Below, one piece after another: positions 1 to 8,333 of a stretch of 64,000 bases of DNA. Position numbers and translations under genes: made by a program. Source of the DNA: Ignavibacteria bacterium (lineage in GTDB: Bacteria; Bacteroidota; Ignavibacteria; Kapaibacteriales; UBA4661). How positions within the stretch are numbered: the stretch's first letter is position 1; each line of letters starts with the position of its first letter. Below the pieces are notes generated by a model, which saw only the letters and a list, made by a program, of their open reading frames with translations, had not been told where the DNA came from and made no database searches. The stretch spans positions 1 through 64,000 of the forward strand of contig CANHDJ010000012.1 in assembly GCA_947459425.1 (NCBI GenBank), in the 5' to 3' direction.

Positions 1-148
1 TATTGCCATTATTCCAATTTCTCCAAAATTTAGACGATTTTGTAAAAACGGCAATAGGAATCGTAAAAAATCGGGCGATTTTCAGAGCTTATTGCAAGTT
101 TTAGCCCAGATTTTAACAAAAGGGCAAAACACCTACCTGACTAGATAC
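1..148 (+). repeat. Right part of a MITE copy (second copy at 5278-5479)
   Basis: This stretch matches 5332-5479 at 146 of 148 positions by eye (differences at 2 and 32). It ends in the same terminal sequence, ACCTGACTAGATAC. The left part lies outside the window. The lipase gene stops just after it (159). No coding capacity is seen. The near identity of two intergenic copies 5.3 kb apart points to recent mobility. Confidence 0.85.
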
Positions 149-158
149 AATTTTTGTA

Positions 159-1220
159 TCAATTCGTCGTGTGAAATTTCACCATGTTGAGCTGAACTTG
201 TGTTGTCAAATCTTTGCAGTTAAAATGTCCGTAAGGAACGGCAGAATAGACTTTTTCACCCGTTTGACCCGGAATGCGAGACGTATAGCGACCATACACT
301 AAATTTGCAAAGCCGATAATCTCATCTACGGTGGACCAAATCGAGTAGCGGTACGCCCCTTCATAGCTGGAACTGGAGTTCAGGTCTTGCAGAATGTTCG
401 AGAGTCCGAGCGGTCCGATAGCATAGCCCGGATATAAACCGTTAGTGGCTGCACAGGTAGGAGTGGAGCCGCTTGTCTGATAACATGAAACCAAGCCCCA
501 ATTTGCTCCGGCAATACCCACAAATGCATCCACGCGGGAACTAAGCGGCGATCCCAGATTGTATGCGCCTCCGTTCAGTAAATCACTTGCCGAACCGCCT
601 TTGATTGCCTTGCGTGCAAGTGTTACACCCATTGAATGACCGATAATATCTACCTTTTGCGCTCCTGTATAAGCCAACACTGCTTCAATAAATCGCCGAA
701 CACGGGTTAAATACGGACGAGAATGATATTGCTGTGCGGAAAGTGCCGCATTTGCCGAACCCCACGTCATGGCATACATTTCCGATGATTTATAGCCTTG
801 CGATTGAAAATGCGAAATAGAATTTGTCCAGCCGTTCTGTCCAAACGTCGTTCCTACGGCGCGGTCTGAGTTACCATGAATGAAGATAACGGGTTGATTT
901 AGGGGATTGTCTGAGGAGCTTGTGCGTCCGCCGTAGCAGGCGATATTGCTGAAGTTATCCGAGCCATAGCCGTTATTTTGAAGCCATGTAGCAAAGTGCG
1001 ACGTAAAGCCCGAAGGAACAGATTGCAGTTCTGTACCCGTTTCTTTCTCGCTGCTTGAGGTCTTTTCGGTAACTGTTTGAGGAGGTGTTTCTTCAGGAAT
1101 ACGGCTTGAAATGCGCACTGGTTCTTGTGCGGTACTACATGAAACAATGACATACCCTATTACCCCCATTAACGACAACAAACCAATACGACGAACCGAA
1201 GCCATAGCAAATGCTTTCAT
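159..1220 (-). CDS. Surface lipoprotein lipase, PhaZ7-like PHA depolymerase candidate
   Basis: A 353-residue alpha/beta hydrolase of the Lipase_2 type. The start chosen (1220) has AGGAG about 9 bases upstream and opens a lipoprotein signal peptide with lipobox IVSC (Cys28). A Ser/Thr/Glu-rich linker (29-70) precedes the catalytic domain. The oxyanion region is VIFIHGN (111-117) and the nucleophile is Ser196 in GHSMG; Asp299 and His332 are the likely triad partners. The segments VDIIGHSMG and GLVSCY...PTC resemble, from memory, PhaZ7 of Paucimonas lemoignei, which attacks amorphous PHB. The gene is divergent from phaE, and both promoters carry the same palindrome in opposite orientation. A plain triacylglycerol lipase is the alternative. 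The fold is certain; the substrate is inference. Confidence 0.8.
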   Translation of the reverse strand: MKAFAMASVRRIGLLSLMGVIGYVIVSCSTAQEPVRISSRIPEETPPQTVTEKTSSSEKETGTELQSVPSGFTSHFATWLQNNGYGSDNFSNIACYGGRTSSSDNPLNQPVIFIHGNSDRAVGTTFGQNGWTNSISHFQSQGYKSSEMYAMTWGSANAALSAQQYHSRPYLTRVRRFIEAVLAYTGAQKVDIIGHSMGVTLARKAIKGGSASDLLNGGAYNLGSPLSSRVDAFVGIAGANWGLVSCYQTSGSTPTCAATNGLYPGYAIGPLGLSNILQDLNSSSSYEGAYRYSIWSTVDEIIGFANLVYGRYTSRIPGQTGEKVYSAVPYGHFNCKDLTTQVQLNMVKFHTTN

Positions 1221-1269
1221 ATCACACGCTCCTGAATAATTTGTGAACACACAAAAGAAAATATTTATT

Positions 1270-1287
1270 GTTTGATTTGTTTCAAAC
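1270..1287 (-). promoter_or_regulatory. Operator-like palindrome A in front of the lipase gene
   Basis: GTTTGATTTGTTTCAAAC: half-sites GTTTGA and TCAAAC separated by six bases, ending 49 bases before the lipase start. It is the exact reverse complement of site B in front of phaE. The 1221-1524 intergenic space holds these two sites and otherwise AT-rich DNA. The binding protein is unknown; the GbsR-type regulator at 4586 is the nearest candidate. Confidence 0.55.
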
Positions 1288-1450
1288 GTTAGTGTTGGTA
1301 AAATACATTTTTTTTTCGATAAAGTCAAGAATTTCCTGCGCGATTATCCTCTGAAATAATATTGTTTTAGGCGATATAATGTAGAACTCGCGTGAGCAAG
1401 AGAATATTTGCACAAAGCAAAGAAAAAATTGACAATGATTGAAAATTTTG

Positions 1451-1476
1451 TTGCGTTTGAAACAAATCAAACGCAA
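1451..1476 (+). promoter_or_regulatory. Operator-like palindrome B in front of phaE
   Basis: A 26-base palindrome with two perfect 10-base arms (TTGCGTTTGA and TCAAACGCAA) around AACAAA. Its 18-base core (1455-1472) is the reverse complement of site A and lies 52 bases before the phaE ATG. It is the most symmetrical of the four sites in the PHA region. Confidence 0.6.
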
Positions 1477-1524
1477 AAAATCAAACACAGTATTTTATCA
1501 TATCCAATTTCTCAGGAGTTCGTT

Positions 1525-3096
1525 ATGAAAAAGCAATTCACACAAGGAGATTTCTACACCGAATGGATGCAAGGACAGCAAGCACTGATTGCAAGATGGT
1601 CGGAATCAGCACAAAAAGCTACTGATGCTTTTTTGAAAGGGGATGTGAGTGAGGCAATGAAAACCAGTGCCGAAGGCTTATCAAATGCTTATTCCTCAGC
1701 CGTAGAGCAGCAAACGGCAATGTCAAAACGCATGATGAGCGAAGCAGAAACAACGACGCAGCAATTCGCTGCGCCATTTGCCAGTTCACCATTTTTCGGA
1801 GCGCCATTCAACGGGGCATCCTTGAGCGGAACACCGTTTGGTGCTATGTTTTCGGGCAATCCGTCCTCGGTGAATCCTTTGCAAATGATGCAAGAATGGG
1901 CTGCATGGCAACAATCCATGCAAAAAGCAATGATGCCGCCTTGGGGACAGATGTTTGCGCAATTTGCTCCGCAGGGCAATCCAAACTTCTTCGATCAATG
2001 GACACGCTTCGCCGAAGCAGGTGCTTCGTCGTTTTCCATGCTGTCACAGGTTGCAAAAATGTACGAGCAATGGCAGCATTTGTCGCAATCGTGGGGTGTT
2101 TCGGTGCAGAAAATGTATAGTTCAATGGCAGAAACAATGCCTTCCGGCGTTGCAAAGGACACATTTCGGAATATGTTCTCTGGCGCGACGGTCTATATGA
2201 AACTGTTTGAACTTTGGATGCCGCTTCTGGACACAATGAAAGCAGGAAAAATGCCTACAAGCGAGGAAATTCAACACGCCCTTTCTCCCGGAAAATACAA
2301 GGAAGTTATTGATGCGCTGTTCGAGTTCATGATTCCAGAGCAGATGCAAACGCTCTTTGCACAAATGAACTCCTTCACGCAATCGCTCAATCTTTCGGGC
2401 AATCAAGCATCAAGAATAATGATGGCGCAAATGGAGCAAAATGCAAAAATGATTTTCGGTATGATGGCGCATAACCCTGAAGCGGCGTTGAATGTCTATA
2501 ATACGCTCATGTCCACGTATCAACAAGCTATCTCTTCGATGAATGCACTCCCGATGAACCAACGCCAAAGCGAACTTGCCGAAATCGCGCAGCACATCAT
2601 GGGGCGCATGGGAGAATATGCGCAAACTGTAACGAAATTCCAGCATTTGCTCTATTCCAACGGTCAAAAAGCCTTGGAACAACTGACAGAATCTGCCTTT
2701 GCAACGGGGCGTAACAAGAAAGCATTGACAAATTTCGATGAGCTTTTCAAAACATGGGTAGAAACGAATGAATCTGTTTTCCATGATCTTTTTGAAACCA
2801 AAGAATACGGCACAGTCCAAAGCAAATTAGGGCAAATCAGCTCTCATCTCTATAAGGATTTTGAGCAAATGTTTGAGGTCATGCTGAAAGATTTTCCCGT
2901 CGTTACACGCTCACACATAGATGAATTAGCAAAAACCGTCTTTGAGCTAAAACGTAAAGTCCGCGATTTGGAAAAACAAGACGAGAGCCTTGATGATGAC
3001 GACGGGGAAATTGCCACATCAAAGGCGAAAACTTCTGCTCAAAAAACAGCTTCAAAAGGTGCATCAAACGCAAAAGCCGCCGTGAAGAAAAAGTAA
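1525..3096 (+). CDS. phaE: Class III PHA synthase subunit PhaE
   Basis: A 523-residue non-catalytic partner that activates PhaC on the granule surface. ATG 1525 was chosen because CAGGAG stands 7 bases upstream. The protein is rich in Met and Gln, helical, and has no membrane segment. The C-terminal block around FPVVTRSHIDELAKTVFELK followed by KRKVRDLEKQ matches the conserved end of PhaE proteins. It is longer than the Allochromatium protein (about 360). After that block comes an acidic DESLDDDD stretch and a Lys/Ala/Ser tail ending AAVKKK, like the DNA-binding tails of PhaM and histone H1-like phasins. phaC follows after 214 bases. Palindrome B lies in the promoter. Confidence 0.85.
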   Translation: MKKQFTQGDFYTEWMQGQQALIARWSESAQKATDAFLKGDVSEAMKTSAEGLSNAYSSAVEQQTAMSKRMMSEAETTTQQFAAPFASSPFFGAPFNGASLSGTPFGAMFSGNPSSVNPLQMMQEWAAWQQSMQKAMMPPWGQMFAQFAPQGNPNFFDQWTRFAEAGASSFSMLSQVAKMYEQWQHLSQSWGVSVQKMYSSMAETMPSGVAKDTFRNMFSGATVYMKLFELWMPLLDTMKAGKMPTSEEIQHALSPGKYKEVIDALFEFMIPEQMQTLFAQMNSFTQSLNLSGNQASRIMMAQMEQNAKMIFGMMAHNPEAALNVYNTLMSTYQQAISSMNALPMNQRQSELAEIAQHIMGRMGEYAQTVTKFQHLLYSNGQKALEQLTESAFATGRNKKALTNFDELFKTWVETNESVFHDLFETKEYGTVQSKLGQISSHLYKDFEQMFEVMLKDFPVVTRSHIDELAKTVFELKRKVRDLEKQDESLDDDDGEIATSKAKTSAQKTASKGASNAKAAVKKK

Positions 3097-3310
3097 GATT
3101 GCTCAATATGCTTCAAATCAAGACTAAATCTTGTGTACAGAAGATTTTTTGTGAATTGCGCTTCGCGCTGCAAAACTCTGAACGCTAGGTGTAGTGAGGA
3201 GTACAGGCAAAAAATAATAAAAGGTGCATGAAAAGCGCGTAAAACAAGCACTTTAGAAATCTTTTTTGGTTTTTTACCAATTCATTTTCACATTCTTTTT
3301 CGACGATGCA

Positions 3311-4441
3311 ATGAACACAAAAACGGAACACGAGAAGAATGACCGCGAACAAGCAAACGGCTTGAATGCGCGTTCTGCAATGGTGATTCAAACCATGACG
3401 GGCGTGTACGAGCGGCTGTTGCAGAGTTTGAGCGCGTTGCAAGAAGTGAAATCTGTCGAGGTTGGCGTATCGGAAAAAGACTGCGTTTGGGAAGACGGAC
3501 ACGTCCGGCTCTATCATTTCCGGCACAAGGCTGGAAAACAGCAACAGCGTGTCCGTACTCCTCTTGTTCGTACTCCGATACTGATTGTCTATGCACTCGT
3601 GAATCGCCCGTATATGCTGGATTTGCAGCCTGACAGGAGTTTGGTACAGCAGCTTTTGCTGAACGGCGTGGACGTGTATATGCTGGATTGGGGCTATCCG
3701 ACGCGCTTTGAGCATCATTTGACGCTTGACGACTACATTTCCGGCTTTGTGGATGATGCTGTTCATACGGTGAGAAATCATGCGGGCGTGAAGAAGGTCA
3801 ATGTCTTGGGCGTGTGTCAGGGCGGCACGTTTTCGACGATCTACGCGGCACTTTTTCCCGACAAAGTGCGAAACCTGATTACGATTGCCACGCCGATAGA
3901 TTTTTCGGTCAAAGACGGTTTGCTCTTTGAATGGGCGAAAGAGATGGACGTGGATGCAATGGTAGATTCCTTCGGTGTTGTACCTGCAGAGTTGTTGAAT
4001 GCTGGGTTTGTTATGCTGAAGCCGTTTGCGCGTTTGCAAAAATATATGGGGGCATTTGAGGCAATGAATGATGAAACAGCATTGATGAATTTTCTGCGGA
4101 TGGAACAGTGGATATTCGATAGTCCGGGGCAGCCAGGCGAGTGTTATCGGCAATTTATCACGGATTTATACCAGCAAAATTATCTTATTAAAGGCAAGTT
4201 GCAACTAGGGCGCAGAACTGTGAATCTTCAGAAAATAACGATGCCGCTTTTGAATATCTATGCTGCAAATGACCACATCGTTCCGCATAGCAGTACAAAA
4301 GCCCTCAATCGCTATGTCAGTTCTGAGGATAAAGAATTGTATGAGGTTCCGGGCGGACATATTGGGATTTTTGTTGGCTCGAAAGCGCAAAAAGAACTTG
4401 CCCCGAAAATCGCTGAATGGCTTGGAAAGCGTGATGAATAA
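3311..4441 (+). CDS. phaC: Class III PHA synthase catalytic subunit PhaC
   Basis: A 376-residue synthase that polymerises 3-hydroxyacyl-CoA. The lipase-like box is GVCQGG with nucleophile Cys169; Asp321 (ANDHIVP) and His350 (GGHIGIF) complete the triad. Spacing agrees with Allochromatium PhaC (Cys149, Asp302, His331) with an offset of about 20, and length fits class III (about 355). ATG 3311 was chosen because the first 15 codons of the longer frame are Phe-rich and unlike the family. The 214-base gap to phaE contains no clear terminator, so co-transcription is likely. A Trp after the box aspartate (MLDWGYP) is typical of the family. Confidence 0.95.
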   Translation: MNTKTEHEKNDREQANGLNARSAMVIQTMTGVYERLLQSLSALQEVKSVEVGVSEKDCVWEDGHVRLYHFRHKAGKQQQRVRTPLVRTPILIVYALVNRPYMLDLQPDRSLVQQLLLNGVDVYMLDWGYPTRFEHHLTLDDYISGFVDDAVHTVRNHAGVKKVNVLGVCQGGTFSTIYAALFPDKVRNLITIATPIDFSVKDGLLFEWAKEMDVDAMVDSFGVVPAELLNAGFVMLKPFARLQKYMGAFEAMNDETALMNFLRMEQWIFDSPGQPGECYRQFITDLYQQNYLIKGKLQLGRRTVNLQKITMPLLNIYAANDHIVPHSSTKALNRYVSSEDKELYEVPGGHIGIFVGSKAQKELAPKIAEWLGKRDE

Positions 4442-4585
4442 TAGCTCTGCAATTATTTGAGAACAATAATTTTTCAAGAAAAATGGTCACTTTCTCGAAA
4501 TCCGTAGCATAAATGCTGTTTTTTTCGCTAGATTTGCTGGTTAAAATCGTTCCAAACGTTTCCGCTTCAGCATTTTTAGCATTAT

Positions 4586-5281
4586 ATGAACGTCGCAACC
4601 GAAAATACAAGCACTATACCAATGGAAAAAGAACCGCGCCTTGAGGCAAATGGTACTGTAAGCAATTCTTCACCAGAAAGTGATTCTACTTCCGTCTCCT
4701 CGCCCGAAACACCGCTTCAAATGGATGAAACCAAACGCGAAATGCTCCAAGCCTTTGGCGAGGCGTATCGCGGATTTGGACTCAGCAAGCAAATGGGACA
4801 CATTGTAGCGCTATTGCTGTACTCGTCCCAGCCTTTGTCTCTGGATGAAATTACTGAGCAACTTGGCATGAGCAAAGGTCCGATTAGCCAAGTTACACGC
4901 CGTTTGAATGAACGTAATATCATTCGTAAAGTCTGGAATCCGGGGAGCCGCAAGGATTATTACGAAATTCAGCAAGAAGTTTTTGCCAATGCATTCCGAA
5001 ACTTTTCGCATCTTATTCACCACAATACCGAAATTGCGCAAGATTTAAGCCAAAAAGTACAGGGCGCAGAAGTTAATGTTGTGCCTGATAAAGACTTACT
5101 TTTGAAGCGATTAAAAGAAATGGAAACGTTCTATATGCTCATGGAAAAACACTTTGGCAATTTTCTCGAAGAGTGGGCTGTCACACGTCCGGCGCTGTAT
5201 GCCACGCCACAGGAAACGCCAAATGCGCAGGATACCTCAGAAAATGATTGGTTAGGGCATCGAATTATTGTCAATTCGTAA
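4586..5281 (+). CDS. GbsR/MarR-type winged-helix regulator
   Basis: A 231-residue predicted regulator. Residues 1-45 are a low-complexity leader. A winged helix follows (about 50-125) with recognition region LGMSKGPISQVTRRLNERNI, then a helical dimerisation tail. The pattern is that of the GbsR family. No Shine-Dalgarno sequence is visible. TTCCAAACGTT, resembling half of the palindrome found elsewhere in the locus, lies about 26 bases upstream, so autoregulation is possible. Its stop codon TAA is supplied by the end of the MITE; without the insertion the codons would read Ser-TAG, so the protein is unchanged. A role as PHA regulator is inferred from position only. Confidence 0.8.
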   Translation: MNVATENTSTIPMEKEPRLEANGTVSNSSPESDSTSVSSPETPLQMDETKREMLQAFGEAYRGFGLSKQMGHIVALLLYSSQPLSLDEITEQLGMSKGPISQVTRRLNERNIIRKVWNPGSRKDYYEIQQEVFANAFRNFSHLIHHNTEIAQDLSQKVQGAEVNVVPDKDLLLKRLKEMETFYMLMEKHFGNFLEEWAVTRPALYATPQETPNAQDTSENDWLGHRIIVNS

Positions 5282-5479
5282 CTAGTCAGGTCTAAAAATT
5301 GGCGTTTTTTGATAAATTTCAGCATTTTTTCTGTTGCCATTATTCCAATTTCTCCAAAATTGAGACGATTTTGTAAAAACGGCAATAGGAATCGTAAAAA
5401 ATCGGGCGATTTTCAGAGCTTATTGCAAGTTTTAGCCCAGATTTTAACAAAAGGGCAAAACACCTACCTGACTAGATAC
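5278..5479 (+). mobile_element. 202-bp MITE with IS66-like ends and 8-bp target duplication
   Basis: The left end GTAACTAGTCAGGT (5278-5291) and the right end ACCTGACTAGATAC (5466-5479) are inverted repeats matching at 13 of 14. The element is flanked by direct repeats GTCAATTC at 5270-5277 and 5480-5487. Ends beginning GTA(A) with 8-bp duplications are characteristic of the IS66 family, which is probably the source of the transposase. There is no ORF inside. A copy of the right 148 bases opens the window. Confidence 0.9.
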
Positions 5480-5511
5480 GTCAATTCTTAGTTCCCAAAA
5501 GCGAATCCTCT

Positions 5512-6195
5512 ATGCAAATGAATTTTGCACTTGAACACAAACGAATCTTAGTAACGCAAGCCGACGAGTTCATGGGACCGGCTATTTGTACCATGCTGGA
5601 ACGTCAAGGTGCCATTGTCCACAAGCATTTTGGCTCTCTTATTGATGTACAGGCATCGGAACAACTCATCAGCGAATCGGGTGACGTTGATATTCTCATT
5701 GCAAATTTGGCGTTGCCTGCTCCGACTACCCGTGCGCACGAAGTGAGCGAAGAGGAATGGCAAGAGGTCTTTAACGTGCTTGTGCATCCGCTTCCGCGCT
5801 TGGTTCGGGCTGTTTTGCCGCAAATGATGGCGCGGAAATCGGGGAAAATTATCGTTGTGGGCAGCGCATCGGCACTGCGCGGGATAAATAGAGCCTCCAC
5901 TTACAGTGCCGCCAGAGGCACGCAGTTATCGTATGTACAGGCAATCGGTGTGGAACTCGCTCCGCACAATATCCAAGTGAACGCCATAGCTCAAAATTTT
6001 GTCGATAATCCAACCTATTTCCCTCCGGAAGTGCAGGCAAATCCTCGCTTTCAAGAACGTTTGAAGCGCGAAGTGCCTTTGGGCAGATTGGTTGCTGCCG
6101 AAGAAGATGCTGCGATGGTGGCGTATTTGTGTTCAGATGCCGCGAACTGTTTTGTCGGGCAGGTGTTTCCCGTTGCGGGTGGGTGGGTGATTTGA
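5512..6195 (+). CDS. Halohydrin dehalogenase-like SDR protein
   Basis: A 227-residue SDR-fold protein without the NAD(P) loop. Where a dehydrogenase has TGxxxGxG it has T15-x4-F20-x-G22 (TQADEFMG), the halide-pocket motif of halohydrin dehalogenases. The catalytic pattern is Ser118-x12-Tyr131-x3-Arg135, so Arg replaces the usual Lys; both signatures define the Hhe family (established knowledge). The C-terminal GQVFPVAGGW also resembles HheC (GQVFWLAGG). Such enzymes convert vicinal haloalcohols to epoxides and open epoxides with azide, cyanide or nitrite. The physiological substrate here is unknown. It lies between the PHA regulator and the PhaB-like reductase, so a degenerate, non-redox SDR partner of PHA metabolism is the alternative. 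Confidence 0.8.
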   Translation: MQMNFALEHKRILVTQADEFMGPAICTMLERQGAIVHKHFGSLIDVQASEQLISESGDVDILIANLALPAPTTRAHEVSEEEWQEVFNVLVHPLPRLVRAVLPQMMARKSGKIIVVGSASALRGINRASTYSAARGTQLSYVQAIGVELAPHNIQVNAIAQNFVDNPTYFPPEVQANPRFQERLKREVPLGRLVAAEEDAAMVAYLCSDAANCFVGQVFPVAGGWVI

Positions 6196-6350
6196 AATAT
6201 GCCTGCAAAAAAATATTTTTCCCACAGCAAAATTCTTGTTGCATAATTCTAAAACTCGTGTAATTTAGCACTACAAATTCAACGAAACACCTTTCCAAAA
6301 AATAGAAAATCAATGACTTGCCGATAATCGGCTTTTTTTAGCAAATTAAC

Positions 6351-6368
6351 GTTTGAAAAATTTCAAAC
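6351..6368 (+). promoter_or_regulatory. Operator-like palindrome D in front of the phaB-like gene
   Basis: GTTTGAAAAATTTCAAAC: the same half-sites and six-base spacing as sites A and B, ending 62 bases before ATG 6431. Confidence 0.55.
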
Positions 6369-6430
6369 AAACTAAATGCACTAAACAAATAAAAACTTCT
6401 AAGAAAACTACTTTTTACTTCAAAAAACAC

Positions 6431-7174
6431 ATGAAACGACTCGACAATAAAATAGCTCTTATCACTGGCGGTATTCAAGGAATCGGACTCAAAACCGCAG
6501 AACTCTTCGCAAAACACGGTGCAACTGTCATTCTTTGGGACATCAACGAAGAAAAAGGGAACGCCGTTGTAGCCGAATTTACCGCACGCGGTGAAAAAGC
6601 AGCCTTCGCAAAAGTGAATGTGGCAAAAATCGAAGAAGTGCAAGCCGCCGCAAAAACTGCGATTGACGCTTACGGACGGATTGATATTCTTGTGAACAAC
6701 GCCGGAATTACCCGCGACGCGACCTTGCTCAAAATCACGCCTGAACAGTGGCAGCAGGTGATTGATATTAACCTCACGGGCGTGTTCAACTGCGCTCACA
6801 CGATTGCACCGTACATGGTCGAAAAAGGCTACGGACGCATCATCAATGCTTCGTCGGTGGTTGGATTGTACGGTAATTTCGGGCAGTCGAACTATGTTGC
6901 CACCAAAGCAGGAGTTATCGGCATGACCAAAGTCTGGGCAAAAGAACTCGGTCGCAAAGGAATTACCGTCAATGCTGTTGCACCGGGCTTTATCGGAACG
7001 GATATGCTGCTGACGATGCCGGAAAAAGTGCTTCAAGGAATGCGCGACAAAACCCCGCTTCAACGCTTGGGTACGCCGGAAGATATTGCCAATGCGTATT
7101 TGTTCCTCGCTTCCGACGAAGCAAGTTTCGTTACCGGAACGGTGTTGAGTGTGGATGGCGGCGTTACGCTGTAA
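6431..7174 (+). CDS. phaB: Acetoacetyl-CoA reductase / 3-oxoacyl reductase (PhaB/FabG type)
   Basis: A 247-residue classical SDR that reduces 3-oxoacyl thioesters to (R)-3-hydroxyacyl thioesters, the monomers for PhaC. The cofactor loop is TGGIQGIG (about 13-20), NNAG follows strand 4, and the active site is Ser in NASSVVG with Tyr and Lys in YVATKAG. The end FVTGTVLSVDGGVTL is typical. ATG 6431 was chosen because the longer frame adds 26 Lys-rich residues absent from the family and would overlap palindrome D. PhaB and FabG cannot be separated by sequence alone; the neighbourhood favours PhaB. NADPH or NADH preference was not judged. Confidence 0.85.
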   Translation: MKRLDNKIALITGGIQGIGLKTAELFAKHGATVILWDINEEKGNAVVAEFTARGEKAAFAKVNVAKIEEVQAAAKTAIDAYGRIDILVNNAGITRDATLLKITPEQWQQVIDINLTGVFNCAHTIAPYMVEKGYGRIINASSVVGLYGNFGQSNYVATKAGVIGMTKVWAKELGRKGITVNAVAPGFIGTDMLLTMPEKVLQGMRDKTPLQRLGTPEDIANAYLFLASDEASFVTGTVLSVDGGVTL

Positions 7175-7283
7175 TGCTCGCGGTCAGTAGTGCGGTTGTG
7201 AGAGTTTCAAAAATGTGTGTGAAGTTTTTACCATTGAAAATTACGACATCAAATCAGTAGTGGTGTCCGGAGGTTCAACAATT

Positions 7284-8291
7284 ATGAATAATGCCTTACT
7301 ACGGGCGACAGGCTCGTATGCTCCTGAAAATGTCATTCCGAATAGCTATTTTAATGAACTACTCGGCGAGGACGTAGATACGTGGCTCGTGGAGAATCTA
7401 ACAATTCGTGAGCGCCGTTGGTGTGCCGAAAACGAATCTACGGCGGATTTGTGCGAACACGCCGCTAACCGTGCTTTGAACAATGCCGGACTTCGCGGAG
7501 AAGAACTTGATTTGCTCATCATTGCGACCGACACACCGGAATACGTCTCGCCTTCGACGGCATCGGTTGTGCAGCACCGCATCGGAGCAAAAAATGCCGG
7601 AACATTCGATATTAACACGGCTTGCGCTGGTTTTGTAACGGGGATGGATATTGCTACAAAATTTATTCGTGCCGATGAACGTTACAAAAACGTGATGGTT
7701 ATTGGTGCGTATGCAATGAGCAAGTATCTCAACAAAACCGATAAAAAGACCGTTACGCTCTTCGCTGATGGTGCTGCGGCTGCTATTCTCGGTGCAGAGC
7801 GCATGAACGATGCTTCGCCCAAAGAGCAAAAAGGCTACCTTGCCAGCGAACTCCGCACACAGGGGCAGTTCTACGATTGGATGGGGATTTACGGCGGGGC
7901 AGCGCATCAGCCCACAACGCAAGAAGTCTATGACCACAAAGACCATTTGCTGAAATTCGTCAAAAAATTTCCCCGCGAACTCAATCCCGATATGTGGACG
8001 GATATGATTCAAACCGTCAGCAAACGTGCGGGCATCCTACCTGAAGAAGCACAGCACTACTTTTTTACGCAAATCAATATCAATTCGATTCGAGACACGA
8101 TGGAGCGCCTCGGCGTTCCGATGGAGCGATCGCATAATATCATGGATAGATTCGGTTATACAGGCTCGGCGTGTATCGGCATGGCACTTGATGATGCTAT
8201 GCAGCAAGGCAAAATCAAGTCCGGTGATAATCTGGTGTTTATGGGTTCGGGCGGCGGTTTGGCATTTGCAAGTTTGGCATTGCGCTACTAA
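7284..8291 (+). CDS. KAS III-like thiolase-fold enzyme with altered active site
   Basis: A 335-residue relative of FabH. GGAGG about 11 bases before ATG 7284 fixes the start. The acyl-binding Cys114 is present in NTACAGF. The two residues needed for decarboxylating condensation are missing: the motif normally HQAN reads TQIN (Thr262 for His), and the usual GNTS reads GYTG (Tyr292 for Asn). The substrate loop and the GSGGGLAFAS end are otherwise well kept. FabH-like proteins with altered residues include acyltransferases and OleA-like condensing enzymes. A function on 3-hydroxyacyl or acyl-CoA is suggested by the adjoining phaB-like gene (109 bases upstream). A housekeeping FabH is unlikely. 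Confidence 0.75.
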   Translation: MNNALLRATGSYAPENVIPNSYFNELLGEDVDTWLVENLTIRERRWCAENESTADLCEHAANRALNNAGLRGEELDLLIIATDTPEYVSPSTASVVQHRIGAKNAGTFDINTACAGFVTGMDIATKFIRADERYKNVMVIGAYAMSKYLNKTDKKTVTLFADGAAAAILGAERMNDASPKEQKGYLASELRTQGQFYDWMGIYGGAAHQPTTQEVYDHKDHLLKFVKKFPRELNPDMWTDMIQTVSKRAGILPEEAQHYFFTQININSIRDTMERLGVPMERSHNIMDRFGYTGSACIGMALDDAMQQGKIKSGDNLVFMGSGGGLAFASLALRY

Positions 8292-8305
8292 GCAAGCGTC
8301 AAAGA

Positions 8306-8333
8306 GTAGAGACAAGGCACGCCTTGTCTCTAC
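8306..8333. repeat. 28-bp palindromic repeat, copy 1
   Basis: Arms of 13 bases (GTAGAGACAAGGC and its complement) around AC. A second copy with AT in the centre lies at 14987-15014. Both are followed within about 60 bases by CCCGAAAGGGA. It may act as a transcript-end hairpin between the KAS III-like and MFS genes. Similar palindromes are scattered in many bacterial genomes. Confidence 0.8.

Noticed and set aside
5309-5491. Small peptide gene inside the MITE
   Set aside because: The 60-codon frame runs out of the element into the duplication and is not preserved as a gene in form; no ribosome site is seen.
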